A stretch of 64,000 nucleotides of DNA from Paraburkholderia flagellata (GTDB taxonomy: Bacteria; Pseudomonadota; Gammaproteobacteria; Burkholderiales; Burkholderiaceae): assembly GCF_021390645.1 (NCBI RefSeq), contig NZ_JAJEJT010000002.1:310001-374000 (forward strand), written 5' to 3'. The position numbers and the translations under genes were made by a program. The notes below the pieces were generated by a model. The model had not been told where the DNA came from. It made no database searches and saw only the letters and a program-made list of their open reading frames with translations. Positions 1 to 9,400 of this stretch are shown one piece after another (within the stretch, counting starts at the first letter, position 1; every line of letters starts with the position of its first letter).

Positions 1-1250
1 TCTGCGGCAAGATCAAGGCGGGCAAGGACTCGCAGACCGACGAGCACTTCTCGATCGTCGCGCGCGTCGAGGCGCTGATCGCGGGCTGGGGCATGGACGA
101 AGCGCTCAAGCGTGCCGAGGCCTATCGCCTGGCGGGCGCGGACGCGATCCTCATCCACAGCAAGCTCTCCAAGCCCGATGAGATCCTCACGTTCGCGCGC
201 GAGTGGGCGGGCCGCGGCCCGCTCGTGATCGTGCCGACCAAGTACTACAGCACGCCGACCGACGTGTTCCGCAAGGCGGGCATCAGCACGGTGATCTGGG
301 CGAACCATCAGATCCGCGCGGCCGTTTCGGCCATGCAGGCCGTGACCAGGACGATTTACGAAACGCAGACGCTCGTCGATGTCGAAGACCGTATTGCTGC
401 GGTCAACGAAATTTTCCGCCTGCAGGACGCCGACGAATACTCCGAAGCCGAGGACCGCTACCTCTCCGCTTCGTCGCGCGGCGCGGGCTCCGCGATCGTG
501 CTGGCCGCGAGCCGCGGCTCGGGCCTCGACGCTTACACGGAAGACAAGCCCAAGGTCATGCTGCCCGTGGCGGGCAAGCCGCTCCTGCGCTGGCTCGTCG
601 ATGCGTTCAAGAAGCAGTCGGTCAACGACATCACCGTGGTGGGCGGCTACAAGGCCGAAGCCATCGACAAGGCGGGGATCAAGCTCGTGCGCAATGAGCG
701 ATTCGCGCAGACGAACGAACTCGCGTCGCTCGCGTGCGCGGTCGGCGCGCTCGACAACGACACGGTGATCTCGTACGGCGACCTCGTGTTCAGCAGCTAC
801 ATCCTGCGCGATCTCGTGGAAAGCGAAGCGGACTTCAGCGTGGTGGTGGATTCGTCGCCTGACTCGGAGAACAGCAGCACGCGCGACTTCGCATGGTGCT
901 CGGCCGCCGACGAGCGCGATCTGTTCGGCAACAAAGTGTTCCTCGAGCGCGTGGCGAGCGAACCGGCCGCAAACGGCGCGGCTGCGCACGGCCGCTGGAT
1001 CGGTCTCGTGAACGTGCGCGGCGCAGGCCGCGCGAAGCTCGCGAAGAAGCTCGCGCAACTGCAAACGCGCGCCGACTTCGACACGCTCGACATGCCCGCG
1101 CTGCTCAATGCGCTGATCGCAGACGGCGAGAAAATCGAAGTGCAATATGTGCATGGCCACTGGCGCGGCGTGAACGACCTCGAAGACTTCCGCCGCGCTG
1201 GAGATTTCGCGCACGCGCAAACGCCGCTCGGCGCGGAGGGCCAGGCATGA
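1..1250 (+). CDS. aepX: Phosphoenolpyruvate mutase fused to a nucleotidyltransferase (5' end outside window)
   Basis: The frame is open from base 3, so the N-terminal part of the mutase lies upstream of the window. The first ~140 visible residues are the C-terminal half of a PEP mutase of the isocitrate-lyase superfamily (segments [16 protein letters not shown] and DAILIHSK). This enzyme rearranges PEP to phosphonopyruvate, forming the C-P bond. The remaining ~240 residues are a nucleotidyltransferase with a [15 protein letters not shown] sugar-NTP-transferase core and an ISYGDLVF metal-site segment. Such fusions are known with CTP:2-aminoethylphosphonate cytidylyltransferase (PntC-like) activity, which would activate AEP for transfer to a glycan or lipid. 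The stop overlaps the start of the decarboxylase gene by four bases (ATGA), so translation is probably coupled. Family is certain; the NTase substrate is inferred. Confidence 0.93.
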   Translation, partial: CGKIKAGKDSQTDEHFSIVARVEALIAGWGMDEALKRAEAYRLAGADAILIHSKLSKPDEILTFAREWAGRGPLVIVPTKYYSTPTDVFRKAGISTVIWANHQIRAAVSAMQAVTRTIYETQTLVDVEDRIAAVNEIFRLQDADEYSEAEDRYLSASSRGAGSAIVLAASRGSGLDAYTEDKPKVMLPVAGKPLLRWLVDAFKKQSVNDITVVGGYKAEAIDKAGIKLVRNERFAQTNELASLACAVGALDNDTVISYGDLVFSSYILRDLVESEADFSVVVDSSPDSENSSTRDFAWCSAADERDLFGNKVFLERVASEPAANGAAAHGRWIGLVNVRGAGRAKLAKKLAQLQTRADFDTLDMPALLNALIADGEKIEVQYVHGHWRGVNDLEDFRRAGDFAHAQTPLGAEGQA

Positions 1251-2434
1251 TCGAAGCCGCACAGTTCGTCGAAGCGGCGCGTTCGCGCGGCTTCGAGTGG
1301 TACGCGGGCGTGCCGTGTTCGTACCTCACGCCGTTCATCAACTATGTGCTGCAAGACGACTCGCTGCACTACGTGAGCGCGGCCAACGAAGGCGACGCGG
1401 TCGCGGTCATCGCGGGCGTGGCGCTCGCGGGCAAGCGCGGCATCACGATGATGCAGAACTCGGGCCTCGGCAATGCCGTCAGCCCGCTCACTTCGCTCAC
1501 GTGGACGTTCCGCCTGCCGCAATTGCTGATCGTGACGTGGCGCGGCCAGCCGGGCGTCAGCGACGAGCCGCAGCACGCGCTGATGGGCCCGGTCACGCCG
1601 CAGATGCTGGAAACGATGGAAATTCCGTGGGAGACATTCCCCACGCAAGCCGATCAGATCGCGGCGGCGCTCGATCGCGCCATCAAGCATATGGACGAAA
1701 CGGGCCGCCCGTACGCGCTCGTGATGCAAAAAGGCAGCGTCGCGCCGTACGAACTCAAGGGCAGCGGCGCGATGCCTGAAAAGCACGCGCTGAGCGCCGC
1801 GCAGGTCGAATGGACCGGACGGACTCCTGATCAACTGCCCACGCGTGCACAGGCGCTAGAGCGCGTGATCGCCGCGACGCCTGCCGAGTCGACGGTGGTC
1901 GTCGCCTCGACAGGTTTCTGCGGACGCGAACTCTACGCGCTCGACGACCGCTCGAACCAGCTCTACATGGTGGGCTCGATGGGCTGCGTCACGCCGTTCG
2001 CGCTCGGTCTCGCGCTTGCGCGGCCCGACCTGAACGTGGTTGCGCTCGACGGCGACGGCGCGGCGCTCATGCGCATGGGCGTGTTCGCCACGCTCGGCGC
2101 CTATGGCCCCGCGAATCTCACGCACGTGCTGCTCGACAACGGCGCGCACGATTCGACGGGTGGCCAGGCCACCGTGTCGGGGCAGGTGTCGTTCGCAAAC
2201 GTGGCCGCCGCTTGCGGTTACGCGCACGCCGTGGAAGGCGACGATCTCGCCACGCTCGACGGCGTGCTCGCCGCCGCGCGCGAGCGCGCGAAGGGCACTT
2301 CGGGTGTCGAAGGCACACGCTTCGTACGCCTGACGATTCGCCGCGGCACGCCCGACGGCCTGCCGCGCCCCACGATCACGCCGCCCGATGTGAAGACGCG
2401 CCTCATGCGCCACATTGGCGCGCTCGCTCAATAA
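1247..2434 (+). CDS. aepY: Phosphonopyruvate decarboxylase
   Basis: Thiamine-diphosphate enzyme of 395 residues that decarboxylates phosphonopyruvate to phosphonoacetaldehyde, the step that makes phosphonate formation irreversible. Visible signatures are the N-terminal pyrimidine-domain glutamate in [14 protein letters not shown], and the C-terminal diphosphate/Mg site starting at [12 protein letters not shown] with [12 protein letters not shown] following. The ATG at 1247 overlaps the mutase stop; the larger open frame starting near 893 is not needed. It lies between the mutase and the aminotransferase genes, giving the complete PEP to AEP order. Confidence 0.95.
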   Translation: MIEAAQFVEAARSRGFEWYAGVPCSYLTPFINYVLQDDSLHYVSAANEGDAVAVIAGVALAGKRGITMMQNSGLGNAVSPLTSLTWTFRLPQLLIVTWRGQPGVSDEPQHALMGPVTPQMLETMEIPWETFPTQADQIAAALDRAIKHMDETGRPYALVMQKGSVAPYELKGSGAMPEKHALSAAQVEWTGRTPDQLPTRAQALERVIAATPAESTVVVASTGFCGRELYALDDRSNQLYMVGSMGCVTPFALGLALARPDLNVVALDGDGAALMRMGVFATLGAYGPANLTHVLLDNGAHDSTGGQATVSGQVSFANVAAACGYAHAVEGDDLATLDGVLAAARERAKGTSGVEGTRFVRLTIRRGTPDGLPRPTITPPDVKTRLMRHIGALAQ

Positions 2435-2444
2435 GGAACTACCG

Positions 2445-3512
2445 ATGCTGCTGCTCAATCCCGGCCCGGTCACGCTGACCGAACGCGTGCGCCAGAGCCT
2501 CCTTCAGGAAGACCTGTGCCATCGCGAAGGCGAGTTTTTCGATGTGCAGGAAGAGGCGCGCACGCGTCTCGTGGGCGTCTACGATCTCGACCCCGCGCAG
2601 TGGCAGGCCGTGCTCATGACGGGCTCCGGCACGGCTGCGGTCGAAAGCATGATCTCGACGCTCGTGCCTGCGAACGGCAAGCTGCTGATCGTAGAAAACG
2701 GCGTATATGGCGAGCGCATCACCGCGATCGCGAAGCAGTACGGCATCGCGCATGAGGTCATAAAGCACGACTGGATGCAGGCGCCGGACCTCGCGCGCAT
2801 CACGGCCGCGCTCGACGCCGACAAGGCGATCACGCACGTTGCGATCATCCATCACGAAACGACCACCGGCCGGCTGAACGATCTGCGTGCGCTGGGCGAA
2901 GCGTGCCGCGCACGCGGCGTGCAAATGCTCGTGGACGGCGTAAGCAGCTTCGGTGCCGAAGCGATCGATTTCGGCGACGCCAGCATCGCGGCGGTGGCCG
3001 CGACGGCGAACAAGTGCCTGCACGGCGTGCCGGGCGCGGCCTTCGTGGTAGTGCGCCGCGCCGCGCTCGAAGCGGCGCATAGCCGCACGTACTATCTCGA
3101 CCTCAAGCGCCTTGCCACGCTGCAGGATCAGCGCAACACGCCGTTCACGCCTTCCGTGCACGCGTATTACGCGCTCGTCGAGGCGCTGCGCGAACTCGCG
3201 GATGAAGGCGGCTGGCAGGCGCGTCACGCGCGCTATGCGGCGCTTTCGGAGCAGGTGCGCGCAGGGCTAGCCGCGCGCGGCATGGAGAGCGTGCTGCCAA
3301 AGGGCGAATCGTCGGTGGTGCTGCGCGCGTTCCGCTTGCCCGCGGGCGTCGATTATCCGCTGCTGCATGACGCGCTCAAGGCGCGCGGGTTCGTGATCTA
3401 TGCGGGGCAGGGCGGCTTGTCGGCGCAACTGTTCCGCATTTCGACGATGGGCGACATTCACGCCGCCGATGTCGCGCGCTTGCTTGCGGCATTCGATGAA
3501 GTGACGCGCTGA
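2445..3512 (+). CDS. phnW: 2-aminoethylphosphonate aminotransferase (PhnW family)
   Basis: Class V PLP aminotransferase of 355 residues. It begins MLLLNPGPVTLTERVRQSL, typical of PhnW. Other signatures are the MTGSGTAAVE cofactor-phosphate segment, VDGVSSFGAE (PLP aspartate) and ATANKCLHGVPG with the Schiff-base lysine. In a PEP mutase/decarboxylase operon it should run in the biosynthetic direction, aminating phosphonoacetaldehyde to 2-aminoethylphosphonate. The ATG at 2445 has an AGGA ribosome site 7 bases upstream and lies 10 bases after the decarboxylase stop. The operon ends at the hairpin at 3554. Confidence 0.94.
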   Translation: MLLLNPGPVTLTERVRQSLLQEDLCHREGEFFDVQEEARTRLVGVYDLDPAQWQAVLMTGSGTAAVESMISTLVPANGKLLIVENGVYGERITAIAKQYGIAHEVIKHDWMQAPDLARITAALDADKAITHVAIIHHETTTGRLNDLRALGEACRARGVQMLVDGVSSFGAEAIDFGDASIAAVAATANKCLHGVPGAAFVVVRRAALEAAHSRTYYLDLKRLATLQDQRNTPFTPSVHAYYALVEALRELADEGGWQARHARYAALSEQVRAGLAARGMESVLPKGESSVVLRAFRLPAGVDYPLLHDALKARGFVIYAGQGGLSAQLFRISTMGDIHAADVARLLAAFDEVTR

Positions 3513-3553
3513 AAGTAGGCATGACGGGCTTGCTGTTTCGAGCCCGTCCACGA

Positions 3554-3596
3554 AAAAGGCCTTGCAACGATCACTCGCTGCAAGGCCTTTTCTTTT
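3554..3596 (+). terminator. Strong intrinsic terminator, probably bidirectional
   Basis: A perfect 13-bp inverted repeat (AAAAGGCCTTGCA, loop of 12, TGCAAGGCCTTTT) is followed by C and TTTT. The left arm begins with an A-run, so it should also stop transcription arriving from the convergent PepSY gene on the minus strand. Confidence 0.88.
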
Positions 3597-3618
3597 GTCA
3601 CGCGCGTTCGTCTGCGGG

Positions 3619-4848
3619 TCAATTCGCGGCGCGCTCGCGCGTGCCGATCGTGCTGGCTGTCCTGGTTTGTTTCGCGGGCTTGCGCCGCGCACGCGCTTTC
3701 TTGAGCCAGATGAGCACGCCGGTCACACTGAGTATCGCCACGACGAGTCCGGTAAAGCTGATGGCGATGCGTCCCGGCAGGCCAGCAATGCGCCCCGAAT
3801 GCAACGGAAACTGCGCCTGAATGAAGATGTCGCCCGCGCTGCCTTTGCCGGGAATCTGCCTGCCGAGCACTTCGCCCGTGCGCGCGTTGATCATGAGCCA
3901 GGCATTGGCGAGGCCCGCGTCGCCATGATCCTTGCCCGCTGCGTAGTAGCCCACGCCGTACACGCCGGATGTGGGCAGCCCGAAGAGTCCGCCCGGCGGC
4001 GCGGCGATGCCTTCGCGGCGGCCCACGTCGGCGGCTTCGGCCACGATCCGGTCACGCGCGGCCGACGCTTGCGCAGGCGTGAGCGCGGGGCCCGGCGCGA
4101 CGATGCGGAAGGGGTCCGGCGCGAGCGTCGAGAAAACCGACACCACAGGGCGCACGACCTGCGCGCCGAGGTTCATCGAAATGGATGTGACGGCCACCAC
4201 GATCAGGAGCCCCCAGAGCCATACGCCGCCAGAGCGGTGCAGGTCGAACGTGAGCGCGTAGCCGCCGCGCTTCACGCGAAACGCGAGCGACTTGCGCCAG
4301 CTTTTCAGGCTCGGAAACGCGAGCACGATCGCTATGAAGCCGTCGAGAAGCCAAACGATCCCCACCACGCCCATCGTCCATACGCCGAAGTCGATGCCCA
4401 TCTTCGTCGGCATGAATAGCGTGTAGTGGAGCTGGTAGAGGAAAGGGATCAGGTTCTGGCGCGCAAGCGATGCCTTGCCCCACATGCGGCGGCCTTGTTC
4501 TTCGCCCGTTACGGGGTCGAGCGCGACCTGGTTGAAGTCGAGCGCATAGGGCGCCTGGCTCCTTGGATCGAGGCGCGGCGCCACCAGCGCGATCCAGGTA
4601 TGGCCGGGCTCGACGGAAAGCGGCATGAAGGTCACGACCGCGTGCGGTTCCTCGGCCTCGAGGCGCTTCGCGAGTTCGAGCGCGGGCAGCGGCGTGCCCG
4701 GCGTCGCGCTGCGGAAGAACGATGGGTTGAGCAGCGCGTCGAGTTCGTGGTCCCACGCAATCACCGCGCCGGTGAGTCCGGCGAGGAACAGGAAGGCTGC
4801 GGTGCCAAGACCGAACCAGCGGTGCAGGCGGACCAGCAGCGGTCTCAT
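3619..4848 (-). CDS. PepSY-associated transmembrane helix protein
   Basis: A 409-residue inner-membrane protein. It begins MRPLLVRLHRWFGLGTAAFL, the classic first helix of the PepSY_TM family (often linked to siderophore uptake or ferric reduction). Further hydrophobic segments lie near residues 160-185 (VWTMGVVGIVWLLDGFIAIV), 215-235 and at the C-terminus (ISFTGLVVAILSVTGVLIWL), leaving a large periplasmic portion. I chose the start at 4848 because homology to the family begins there; the frame is open upstream to 4974. A Fur-box-like palindrome sits about 80 bp upstream, which fits an iron-related role. The exact function is unknown. Confidence 0.85.
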   Translation of the reverse strand: MRPLLVRLHRWFGLGTAAFLFLAGLTGAVIAWDHELDALLNPSFFRSATPGTPLPALELAKRLEAEEPHAVVTFMPLSVEPGHTWIALVAPRLDPRSQAPYALDFNQVALDPVTGEEQGRRMWGKASLARQNLIPFLYQLHYTLFMPTKMGIDFGVWTMGVVGIVWLLDGFIAIVLAFPSLKSWRKSLAFRVKRGGYALTFDLHRSGGVWLWGLLIVVAVTSISMNLGAQVVRPVVSVFSTLAPDPFRIVAPGPALTPAQASAARDRIVAEAADVGRREGIAAPPGGLFGLPTSGVYGVGYYAAGKDHGDAGLANAWLMINARTGEVLGRQIPGKGSAGDIFIQAQFPLHSGRIAGLPGRIAISFTGLVVAILSVTGVLIWLKKARARRKPAKQTRTASTIGTRERAAN

Positions 4849-4926
4849 GCGAAACCTCGGCTCGCCGACGGGCGTGCGGGGGCGAACGCGATCACGATTG
4901 GGCTCACGGCGATCTTGAAAAATATT

Positions 4927-4945
4927 GCAAATAGGAATCGTTTGC
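4927..4945 (-). promoter_or_regulatory. Possible Fur box
   Basis: GCAAATAGGAATCGTTTGC is a 19-bp imperfect palindrome (GCAAA/TTTGC arms). It agrees with the classical Fur consensus at about 11 of 19 positions and lies upstream of the PepSY membrane protein gene. It was identified by eye only; no matrix score was computed. Confidence 0.4.
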
Positions 4946-5110
4946 ATTCTACGGATCGACCGTCGAAGGCGCAAGCTTTGCGAAAGGCTGGGATTTGGGG
5001 GCGGAAGGAACGCGGGCGCGCAGGAGGGGCCGCGGCGCTTGCGAACTGGCGTCGCAGGCGCCGCTACGGCCGTGAGATGAGATGCCCGGCCGTGGCGGCC
5101 GGGCGTGCCA

Positions 5111-5260
5111 TCAGACGGGGTCCTTGTCCGGCGGCCCCTCGGGGTGTTGCGGTTCGTCGTTGTGATGGCCCGGTGCCGGCGGGGTGAGCGGGTCGCGTTC
5201 GGGGTCGCGCGTCGGATCGGCGAGCGGATCGGGAAGCGGATTCGTGTGCGAACAGATCAT
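5111..5260 (-). CDS. Small proline/aspartate-rich protein, 49 residues
   Basis: A short frame encoding 49 residues, rich in Pro, Asp and His, with repeating D-P pairs (for example LPDPLADPTRDPERDPLTPP). It has no membrane segment or signal peptide. The ATG at 5260 is preceded by AAGAGGA at an 8-base spacing, which supports translation. It stands alone in the 545-bp gap between the PepSY gene and the MocA-like gene. I do not recognise a function. The biased composition could also arise by chance in GC-rich DNA, so confidence is moderate. Confidence 0.5.
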   Translation of the reverse strand: MICSHTNPLPDPLADPTRDPERDPLTPPAPGHHNDEPQHPEGPPDKDPV

Positions 5261-5392
5261 CGCGAGGTCCTCTTGCGCTAAAGCGTGTGGCCGCGCCTAT
5301 GGTTCGATAGTGCGCGTCAGCTTATAGCCTAGGCGATCGATTGCATGCCTGGCACTCGCAATTGAACAATCGCTGCGGGTTGAAGCGCGGAA

Positions 5393-5980
5393 TCAAAGCC
5401 CGTTGAGGTCGGCTGGCGTGTCGACGTCGCGCAGAATGCCGGGGTCGTTGACTTCCACACGCGTGAGCGGGTGCGAGTTCAGCAGCGAGCGTGCGCCAGT
5501 GTCGCCATCGAGCGCGACGAGCGCTTCGCGATGCGGGTAGCCGAAGCCCACCGGATGTCCGCGCTGCCCTCGATAGAACGGCGCGACGAGCGATGCGCCG
5601 CCGTCCAGCGCACGCGCGACGGCTTCGATCGATTCGACGGCGATGCAGGGCATGTCGGCCAGCGCGACAATCCAGCTTTCCGCGTCATGATCGGTTTCCA
5701 CGCCGGCAGCGAGACTCGCGCCCATGCCGCGCGCGGCGTCTGGCGCGAACACCACGTCGCAGCCCGCGTCGTTGAGCACATGCGCGAGCGTTTCCGCCCC
5801 GGGACGCACCACGGCGATCACTCTGGGCACGACACGCAGCAACCGTTGCGCGGACTCGCGCGCGACGCACGTGCCTTCCGGAAGGGGAGCGAGGAGTTTG
5901 TTGCGCAGACCGTTGGGATCGAAGCGCGAACCAGTGCCGGCGGCGAGCAACACGCCGGTGGCGAACGAAGCATAGGCCAT
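5393..5980 (-). CDS. MocA/MobA-like nucleotidyltransferase (molybdenum cofactor cytidylyltransferase family)
   Basis: A 195-residue NTP-transferase with an N-terminal GVLLAAGTGSRF nucleotide-binding loop, a following NKLLAPLPEG, ALADMPCI (metal-binding aspartate) and a late YRGQRGHPVGFG segment, as in MocA. The family attaches CMP to molybdopterin to make the MCD form used by xanthine-oxidase-type enzymes. The gene lies 160 bp downstream of the PaoC-like catalytic subunit on the same strand, so it probably matures that enzyme's cofactor. The start at 5980 is where homology begins; there is no good ribosome site there and the frame is open to 6094. Confidence 0.85.
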   Translation of the reverse strand: MAYASFATGVLLAAGTGSRFDPNGLRNKLLAPLPEGTCVARESAQRLLRVVPRVIAVVRPGAETLAHVLNDAGCDVVFAPDAARGMGASLAAGVETDHDAESWIVALADMPCIAVESIEAVARALDGGASLVAPFYRGQRGHPVGFGYPHREALVALDGDTGARSLLNSHPLTRVEVNDPGILRDVDTPADLNGL

Positions 5981-6139
5981 GGGTGTGGACGCCCGCGAAG
6001 AGGGTGAGCAGTGATTGTGCGGCGCAAGCGCGCGTGAGGCAAGCCCCGCGCGCGCTATTTGCCTGGCTTTGCGCTGCATGGATCGACCGTTCATGCACTA
6101 TGCGGGTGCAGGACCTCGCTGCAGGCCGCACAGTGCCGA

Positions 6140-8371
6140 TCACGCAAGCGAATTCATCTGCGGAACGACCTTGTCGAGCGTGATCGGCAAATCGCGCACG
6201 CGCACGCCGGTGGCGTGATACACGGCGTTCGCAATGGCCGCCGGCACGCCGGTAATGCCGATCTCGCCGATGCCGCGCACACCGAGCGGATTGAAGCGCA
6301 GATCCGGCTCGCCCACGAACAGCACGTCCAGTTCGCCGATGTCCGCGTTCACGGGCACGTGATATTCCGCGAGATTGTTGTTCGCGATGCGGCCCATGCG
6401 CGTGTCGAAAAGCCCCTCTTCGTGCAGGGCCGTGCCCACGCCCCACACCATGCCGCCCATCAGCTGGCTGCGCGCTGTCTTTTCGTTGAGCACGCGTCCC
6501 ACGTCGTACGCGCCGACGATGTGCGCCACGCGTATCGTTCCCGTGTCGGCATCGACGTGCACTTCGGCGAACACCGCGCCGAACGAGTGAAACGCATACT
6601 GCTGCTTTTCCGCGCCAGGCCTGGTCGCGATCTGCGCCTCGACGGGCTGCCCGCCCGCGCGTGCAATGACGGCGGCGGCCGGATCGCGGCGCGAATTGTC
6701 GCTGCGGCTCACGATCCAGCCGTCCTGCACGCTCACGTCATCGGCGGCGAGTCCGTAGACGGGCGAGCCGCGGTCGGCGCGCGCTAGCGCGACGAGCTTG
6801 TCGCGCACGGCTATGCACGCGGCCTGCACGGCGGGCGAGACGCTTGCCGCCGACTGCGAGCCGCCCGAAACCGGTGCTTGCGGCAAGGTCGAATCGCCCA
6901 GTGCAAAGCGGATGCGATTGGGCGGGAAGCCGAGGGCGTCGGCGGCCACCTGGGTCATCACCGTGTAGGTGCCGGTGCCGATGTCCTGAGTGCCCGACGC
7001 GACCATCGCGGTGCCGTCAGGCAGGATGCGCGCCACGGCGGCGGCTTCGCTGCGATTCGCGGGGTACGTCGCGCTTGCCATGCCAAGCCCGATGAGCGTG
7101 TTGCCGTTGCGCATCGCGCGCGGCGTGGCGATGCGCCGCGACCAGTTGAAGCGTTGCGCGCCCGTTTCATAACATTGGCGCAGCGCTTTCGACGACCACG
7201 GCTTGCCATCCTGCGGTTCGCTTTCGGCATAGTTCTTCAGGCGCAGCGCGACCGGGTCCATCTTCAGTTGCCACGCCAGTTCGTCCATGGCGGATTCGAG
7301 CGCGAACGAGCCCGTGGTTTCACCGGGCGCGCGCATGAATGTCGGCGTGCCGACATTCAGGGGTACGACACGATGGCTCGTGCTGCAATTGGGCACCGCG
7401 TACATGATGCGCGTGACGAGGCCGCACATCTCCAGCCAGTCTTCGAACGAGGAGGTGTGGGCGAGCGTGTCGTGGCGCAAGCCCGTGAGCGTGCCGTCCG
7501 CGCGCGCGGCGAGCGAGAGGTGCTGCTCGGTGTGCGGGCGCGAGCCGACCGGCCCGAACATCTGCGGGCGCGCGAGCGCTAAGCGCACGGGACGCCCCGT
7601 CTGCTTCGCGGCCATCGCGCACAGGCTCACGTGCGACCACGACGACCCCTTGCAGCCGAAGCCGCCGCCGAGGAACGGCGAGATCACGCGCACGTTGTCG
7701 GGCGCGATGCCGAACACGGCCGCTACGGCGTTGCGCGCGCCGCTCACGCCCTGAGTGGCGTCGTAGAGCGTGAGGTCGGGGCCGTCCCAACGGGCCATCG
7801 TCGCGTGCGGCTCCATCGGGTTGTGGAACTGCGTGGGCGTCGTGTAGATCGCGTCGAGGCGCACCGGACCCTCGTTCATGCCGGCCTCGACGTCGCCGCG
7901 CGTCGATTCGACCGGGCGGCCCATCGGGCTTGGCGGCGCGTGCGCGTCGCCCTTCGCACGGTTGAAGTCGAGCGTGGCCTGCGTCGGCGCGTAAACGATG
8001 TTGACGTGACGCGCGGCGTCCGTCGCGTGTTCGAGCGTGTCGGCCACGACGACCGCGACGGGCTCGTTGCTGTAGCGCACGACGTTGTCCTGCAGCAGCG
8101 TGAGGTGCCGTCCAGCGGGCGGCTTGAGCGGCGAGCGCCCGCCGTTGGGCAGGCGCATCGCGCTCTGGTACGTCATGACGAGCAGCACGCCGGGCATGGA
8201 CTGCGCGCGGCTCGCGTCGATCGATGTGATCGTACCGCTCGCAATCGTGCTGGTGACCAGCACGGCATGGGCGAGCCGCGTTTCGGGGAAATCGCTCGCA
8301 TAGAGGGCGCCGCCCGTGACCTTGAGCATGCCGTCGATGCGGTCCATCGGTTGTCCGGTCAGCGTGCTCAT
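6140..8371 (-). CDS. paoC: Molybdopterin-binding catalytic subunit of a PaoABC-type aldehyde oxidoreductase
   Basis: A 743-residue large subunit of the xanthine dehydrogenase family. It has an N-terminal aldehyde-oxidase hammerhead region (GGALYASDFPETRLAHAVLV), a molybdopterin segment (SPFLGGGFGCKGS), the FMRAPGETTGSFALESAMDE region, and near the C-terminus GVRGIGEIGITG, which holds the catalytic glutamate. It has no signal peptide; the complex would be exported with the Tat-tagged FeS subunit. The start overlaps the FAD-subunit stop by four bases. By analogy with E. coli PaoC it oxidises aldehydes in the periplasm; the actual substrate is not known. Confidence 0.92.
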   Translation of the reverse strand: MSTLTGQPMDRIDGMLKVTGGALYASDFPETRLAHAVLVTSTIASGTITSIDASRAQSMPGVLLVMTYQSAMRLPNGGRSPLKPPAGRHLTLLQDNVVRYSNEPVAVVVADTLEHATDAARHVNIVYAPTQATLDFNRAKGDAHAPPSPMGRPVESTRGDVEAGMNEGPVRLDAIYTTPTQFHNPMEPHATMARWDGPDLTLYDATQGVSGARNAVAAVFGIAPDNVRVISPFLGGGFGCKGSSWSHVSLCAMAAKQTGRPVRLALARPQMFGPVGSRPHTEQHLSLAARADGTLTGLRHDTLAHTSSFEDWLEMCGLVTRIMYAVPNCSTSHRVVPLNVGTPTFMRAPGETTGSFALESAMDELAWQLKMDPVALRLKNYAESEPQDGKPWSSKALRQCYETGAQRFNWSRRIATPRAMRNGNTLIGLGMASATYPANRSEAAAVARILPDGTAMVASGTQDIGTGTYTVMTQVAADALGFPPNRIRFALGDSTLPQAPVSGGSQSAASVSPAVQAACIAVRDKLVALARADRGSPVYGLAADDVSVQDGWIVSRSDNSRRDPAAAVIARAGGQPVEAQIATRPGAEKQQYAFHSFGAVFAEVHVDADTGTIRVAHIVGAYDVGRVLNEKTARSQLMGGMVWGVGTALHEEGLFDTRMGRIANNNLAEYHVPVNADIGELDVLFVGEPDLRFNPLGVRGIGEIGITGVPAAIANAVYHATGVRVRDLPITLDKVVPQMNSLA

Positions 8372-9384
8372 GCGATCTCTCCGGTTTTTTGACCTTGCGT
8401 GCCGGCGGCGGCAAGCATCGTCGAGCGAATGATCGCGCGCTGCGCGAGCCCGACCTTGAAGGCATTGCCGCTCAGCGGCTTCGCCTGCGCGAGTTCCGCC
8501 GCTGCGGCTTCGCGTAGCGTCGACTCATCGAGCGTTTTTCCCGCGAGATGCTGCTCCGCCACGCTCGCGCGCCAGGGCCGATGGGCGACGCCGCCCAGCG
8601 CGATGTGCGCCGTGCGTATGCGGTGGCCGTCGAGTTGCAGCGCGCTCGCGACTGATACGAGCGCGAATGCATAGCTCGCGCGGTCACGCACCTTCAGATA
8701 GTGCGAGTGCTCGCTGAACAAGGGCGGCGGCAAGTCGACCGAGGTGATCAGTTCACCTGACTGAAGCATCGTGTCGAGATCGGGCCGATCGCCGGGCAAG
8801 CGATGAAACGACGCGAATGGAATCGACCGTGCCCCGCGCGGCCCGCTCACCTGCACGGTCGCGTCGAGCGCCGCGAGCGCGACGCTCATATCGGATGGAT
8901 TGACGGCCACGCATTGCGCGCTTGCGCCGAGGATCGCATGCATGCGATTGAAGCCGCCAGTCGCCGCGCAGCCGCTGCCGGGTGCGCGCTTGTTGCATTG
9001 GGTGAAAGCGGTGTCGTAAAAGTATGCACAGCGTGTGCGTTGCATGAGATTGCCGCCCACCGTCGCCATGTTGCGCAGTTGCGGCGAAGCGCCTGCGAGC
9101 AGCGCTTGCGAGAGCAGCGGGTAGCGCGTGCGCACGAGCGTGTGATTGGCCGCGTCGCTGTTGCGCACGAGCGCGCCAATGCGCAGGCCGCCGTTGGGCA
9201 GCGTTTCGACTTGATCGAGCGTTTCGATGCGCGTGATGTCGATGAGCGTCACCGGATGCGCGACGCCGCCTTTCATGAGATCGAGGAGATTCGTGCCGCC
9301 GCCGATGAACATCGCTCCGGGCCGCTGCGCAGCGGCGATCGCGCCGTTCACGTCGGGGGCGCGCTGGTATGAGATGGCATCCAT
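8368..9384 (-). CDS. paoB: FAD-binding subunit of a PaoABC-type aldehyde oxidoreductase
   Basis: A 338-residue CO-dehydrogenase/xanthine-dehydrogenase FAD subunit. The FAD motif is FIGGGTNLLDLMK and the second is ATVGGNLMQRTRC. A cysteine-rich insert (CAYFYDTAFTQCNKRAPGSGC) matches the extra 4Fe-4S site characteristic of PaoB-type subunits. The ATG at 9384 is preceded by AGAGG. It lies 16 bp after the FeS-subunit gene and overlaps the catalytic subunit gene, making one operon on the minus strand. Confidence 0.92.
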   Translation of the reverse strand: MDAISYQRAPDVNGAIAAAQRPGAMFIGGGTNLLDLMKGGVAHPVTLIDITRIETLDQVETLPNGGLRIGALVRNSDAANHTLVRTRYPLLSQALLAGASPQLRNMATVGGNLMQRTRCAYFYDTAFTQCNKRAPGSGCAATGGFNRMHAILGASAQCVAVNPSDMSVALAALDATVQVSGPRGARSIPFASFHRLPGDRPDLDTMLQSGELITSVDLPPPLFSEHSHYLKVRDRASYAFALVSVASALQLDGHRIRTAHIALGGVAHRPWRASVAEQHLAGKTLDESTLREAAAAELAQAKPLSGNAFKVGLAQRAIIRSTMLAAAGTQGQKTGEIA

Positions 9385-9400
9385 GTTCGTGCCTCTGTAC

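Noticed and set aside
893..1246. N-terminal extension of the phosphonopyruvate decarboxylase frame
   Set aside because: Arg-rich out-of-frame sequence inside the upstream gene; the family start is the ATG at 1247.
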